From NCBI GenBank assembly GCA_947383065.1, contig CANDCB010000040.1, forward strand, positions 1-7,490: a DNA stretch of 7,490 nucleotides. The letters run 5' to 3'. Source of the DNA: an uncultured Bacillota bacterium (GTDB taxonomy: Bacteria; Bacillota_I; Bacilli_A; RF39; UBA660). Below the pieces are notes generated by a model. It saw only the letters and a list, made by a program, of their open reading frames with translations. It was not told the origin of the DNA and did no database searches. Below, in pieces: positions 5,695 to 7,490 of the stretch (position 1 is the stretch's first letter; every line of letters begins with the position of its first letter). The translations under genes were made by a program, and so were the position numbers.

Positions 5695-6744
5695 ATGAAA
5701 AAGCTAATTTTATTAATTATTTTATTTTGGCCTTTTTTGGTTCATGGTATAAGTGCTAATTCTTATATAGTTATGGACATGGAAAGTGGTAGAGTTTTAG
5801 AAGGAAATAATATTGATAAAGTAAGTTTAATTGCTAGTACAACAAAAATTTTAACTGCTATTACTGCCATTGAATATGGTAATCTAGAAAGCACTGTTAG
5901 AATTAGTGAAGATGTTTTAAAATCTTATGGTAGTGGAATATACATTCAAGTAGGAGAAGAACTTACATTAGATGATTTATTATATGGGCTTATGTTACGT
6001 AGTGGAAATGATGCAGCTTTAGCAATAGCATCTTCAGTCGCTGGTTCTAAAGAGAGTTTTGTTTATTTAATGAATGAAGTAGCAAAAAGTATTGGCATGA
6101 ATTCTTCATCTTTTGTAAATCCTTCTGGTTTAGAAGAAAATAATGGTGAAGCTAATACCTCAACGGTATATGATATGGCTCTTTTAACTCAATACGCCAT
6201 GAAAAATGAAAACTATCGCCGTTATGTTAGCACTAAAGAAATTACTGTTAAATCTAGTATGAAGACCTATAAATGGATAAATAAAAATAAGCTTTTAAGA
6301 AATTATGAATATTGTACAGGTGGTAAAACAGGATTTACTGAAAAAGCTCGAAGAACATTAGTGACTACAGCTAGTAAAAATGATATGTCCCTAATAGTCG
6401 TGACATTTAATGATGGTAATGATTTTGCTGATCATAAAGATTTATATGAAAAATATTTCAATAATTATAAACGTGTAAAAATTCTTGATAAAAATACAGA
6501 TTATGGTGAAGGATATAACTTACGAAATGATTTTTATATAGTAAAAAAAGATGATGATAAAATTGAAACTAAGGTAAATAAAGATAAATTAAAAAAACCT
6601 TTAGATGGGTATATTGTTGGTAATATTGAAATTATCTTAAATGGTGAAGTAATTGGTAAAAGAAACTTATATTATGAACATATAAGTATTCAAAAAAATA
6701 AAAGTTTTTTAAGTAAATTAATTGATTTTATAAAGTTCTGGTGA
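5695..6744 (+). CDS. dacB: Serine D-alanyl-D-alanine carboxypeptidase, DacB/DacF-like (S11)
   Basis: This penicillin-binding protein removes the terminal D-Ala from peptidoglycan stem peptides outside the membrane. Its 349 residues start with a Sec signal peptide (1 to about 20, MKKLILLIILF...GIS-AN). All three S11 active-site motifs are present: S48-T-T-K51 (SxxK), S103-G-N105 in LMLRSGNDAA, and K211-T-G213 in TGGKTGFT. A beta-rich C-terminal domain (about 255-330) and a last aromatic, basic helix (SKLIDFIKFW) likely attach it to the membrane face. The symbol is chosen because spmA and spmB follow directly, as in the Bacillus subtilis operon in which DacB trims spore cortex. By sequence alone DacF or a vegetative PBP5 type is equally possible. 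The Shine-Dalgarno AGGTGA (5685-5690) is 4 nt before ATG. The 23 nt after the upstream terminator hold no convincing promoter. Its TGA stop is the only TGA stop in the window. Confidence 0.93.
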   Translation: MKKLILLIILFWPFLVHGISANSYIVMDMESGRVLEGNNIDKVSLIASTTKILTAITAIEYGNLESTVRISEDVLKSYGSGIYIQVGEELTLDDLLYGLMLRSGNDAALAIASSVAGSKESFVYLMNEVAKSIGMNSSSFVNPSGLEENNGEANTSTVYDMALLTQYAMKNENYRRYVSTKEITVKSSMKTYKWINKNKLLRNYEYCTGGKTGFTEKARRTLVTTASKNDMSLIVVTFNDGNDFADHKDLYEKYFNNYKRVKILDKNTDYGEGYNLRNDFYIVKKDDDKIETKVNKDKLKKPLDGYIVGNIEIILNGEVIGKRNLYYEHISIQKNKSFLSKLIDFIKFW

Positions 6745-6748
6745 TTAG

Positions 6749-7324
6749 ATGATTAATAAAATATGGTTTATATTAATTTTTATTGGCGTATTCTTTTCCT
6801 TTATTAATGGTAAGACTGATATGGGAGATATTATTTTAAATAGTTCTAATGAAGCCTATAATTTGATTTTATCGATTGGTCCTTTAATTGTTTTATGGTC
6901 AGGAATTATGAACATTGCAAGTAAAAGCGGCTTACTAAGTAAATTTAGTAAACTTTTAAAACCACTTCTAAGTCGTTTAATGCCTAAAGATAATAGTGAT
7001 AAAGCTATGGAATATATTTCTTCTAATATAGCTGCTAATATGCTCGGTTTAGGTAGTGTGGCTACCCCAGCGGGTTTAAAAGCAATGAAAGAACTTGATA
7101 AAGTTAATAAAAATAAAGGGATTGCTACTGATTCAATGATTACATTTCTAGTTTTAAATACGAGTGGTGTAACCATTATTCCAATGACAGTTATTGCTTT
7201 AAGAAAAGCATATGGAAGTCTTAATCCTATGTCAATTATTGTTCCAAGTCTTATCGCTACCTCTATTAGTACCATAGGTGGACTTACCTTAGACTATATT
7301 ATTAGGAGGAAAAATGCTAAATAA
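6749..7324 (+). CDS. spmA: Spore maturation protein A, nucleoside-recognition (Gate) domain
   Basis: The 191-residue membrane protein is close to B. subtilis SpmA in length. Hydrophobic segments lie near residues 4-19, 37-57, 130-150 and 160-184. The signature NIAANMLGLGSVATPAGLKA (93-112) matches the conserved N-x-x-A-N-x-L-G-L-G-x-A-T-P-x-G-L-K segment. LNTSGVTIIPMTVIALR (136-152) is the second family hallmark. SpmA and SpmB together are needed in Bacillus and Clostridium for spore-core dehydration and heat resistance. They also occur in some bacteria not known to sporulate, so the molecular role, possibly transport, is unsettled. Translation is probably coupled to dacB: only 4 nt separate the genes, and the ribosome site GGTGAT (6740-6745) overlaps the dacB stop. 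The 3' end overlaps the spmB start by 11 nt. Confidence 0.95.
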   Translation: MINKIWFILIFIGVFFSFINGKTDMGDIILNSSNEAYNLILSIGPLIVLWSGIMNIASKSGLLSKFSKLLKPLLSRLMPKDNSDKAMEYISSNIAANMLGLGSVATPAGLKAMKELDKVNKNKGIATDSMITFLVLNTSGVTIIPMTVIALRKAYGSLNPMSIIVPSLIATSISTIGGLTLDYIIRRKNAK

Positions 7325-7444
7325 CTATATAATTCCCATAATTGTTATAATTATTATATTTTATGGTTTCATAAAAAAATGTGATATTTATGATGATTTT
7401 ATTGAAGGCGCTTTAGACGGACTAAAAACACTTATCGATATTAT
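7314..7444 (+). CDS. spmB: Spore maturation protein B, N-terminal part (3' truncated by adapter)
   Basis: ATG 7314 follows a near-ideal Shine-Dalgarno AGGAGG (7304-7309). The frame gives 43 complete codons before the adapter: MLNNY, a hydrophobic helix (about 6-19), FIKKCDIYDDF, then IEGALDGLKTLIDII. This matches the start of SpmB, in which a first membrane helix is followed by the conserved V-Y-D-x-F-I-E-G-A-x-x-G segment. The gene overlaps spmA by 11 nt in another frame, which suggests translational coupling. After 7444 the frame reads into adapter and is not biological. The residues that would complete the Gate domain are missing from the window. Confidence 0.88.
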
Positions 7445-7490
7445 AGATCGGAAGAGCACACGTCTGAACTCCAGTCACGGTACCTTATCT
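7445..7490. other. Illumina adapter and index at the right contig end (artefact)
   Basis: 7445-7478 match the Illumina adapter that begins AGATCGGAAGAGC. Then come eight bases, GGTACCTT (7479-7486), in the index position, and ATCT, the start of the constant flow-cell sequence. Positions 7445-7482 are the exact reverse complement of 1-38, including four index bases, so both ends carry the same library adapter. The base at 7445 could belong to either insert or adapter. Confidence 0.98.

Noticed and set aside
6739..6760. TGA read as Trp at the dacB end (Mycoplasma-type code 4)
   Set aside because: Read-through would add only W-L-D-D before TAA. All Trp codons in the window are TGG, and spmA starts right after the TGA, so it is a normal stop.
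6856..7275. 139-codon minus-strand frame opposite spmA
   Set aside because: It is antisense to the strongly conserved SpmA coding sequence, and its hydrophobic translation is what the complement of a membrane-protein gene gives.
1..7490. Perfect 38-bp inverted terminal repeats suggesting a linear plasmid or transposon
   Set aside because: They are Illumina adapter and index sequence; no transposase, protein-primed polymerase or target duplication accompanies them.

Overview
The window is a complete assembled contig, not a slice of a longer molecule. Its first 38 and last 46 bases are Illumina read-2 (i7 side) adapter with index sequence, so the biological insert is about 39-7444. The insert is very AT-rich (roughly a quarter G+C by eye, not computed), gene-dense and has short intergenic gaps. 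Trp is always TGG and TGA ends one gene, so the standard bacterial code fits and a Mycoplasma-type code does not. Gram-positive Shine-Dalgarno sites, an LTGC lipobox, a GH25 muramidase and a dacB-spmA-spmB cluster point to a low-GC Firmicute. An uncultured, probably host-associated member of Bacilli/Erysipelotrichia or an RF39-like group is my inference.

Layout, left to right. A truncated rhodanese-domain gene (40-144) ends at a strong intrinsic terminator. A sigma-A-type promoter (232-260) then drives a two-gene plus-strand unit, a TVP38/DedA-type (VTT domain) membrane protein followed 2 nt later by rmuC. The rmuC 3' end overlaps by 8 nt a convergent minus-strand gene for a UppP/BacA-like membrane protein that has lost the family's catalytic motifs. 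A 61-codon membrane-protein gene is divergent from it and convergent with trpS. The trpS product carries a cysteine pattern close to the [4Fe-4S] motif known from Thermotoga TrpRS.

TrpS is divergent from a small lipoprotein gene that ends at its own terminator. A membrane-anchored GH25 muramidase gene follows, with an extended -10 promoter and a terminator. The last unit is dacB-like D-Ala-D-Ala carboxypeptidase, spmA and the first 43 codons of spmB, tightly spaced as in the Bacillus dacB-spmA-spmB operon. The right adapter cuts off spmB.

Functionally the window is mostly cell envelope: peptidoglycan trimming (DacB), hydrolysis (GH25), a lipoprotein, SpmA/SpmB and two polytopic proteins of lipid-carrier-related families. 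rmuC and trpS are housekeeping genes. I see no CRISPR, insertion sequence, phage module, RNA gene or defence system. The observations most worth following are the catalytic-site-less UppP paralogue and the probable iron-sulfur TrpRS.
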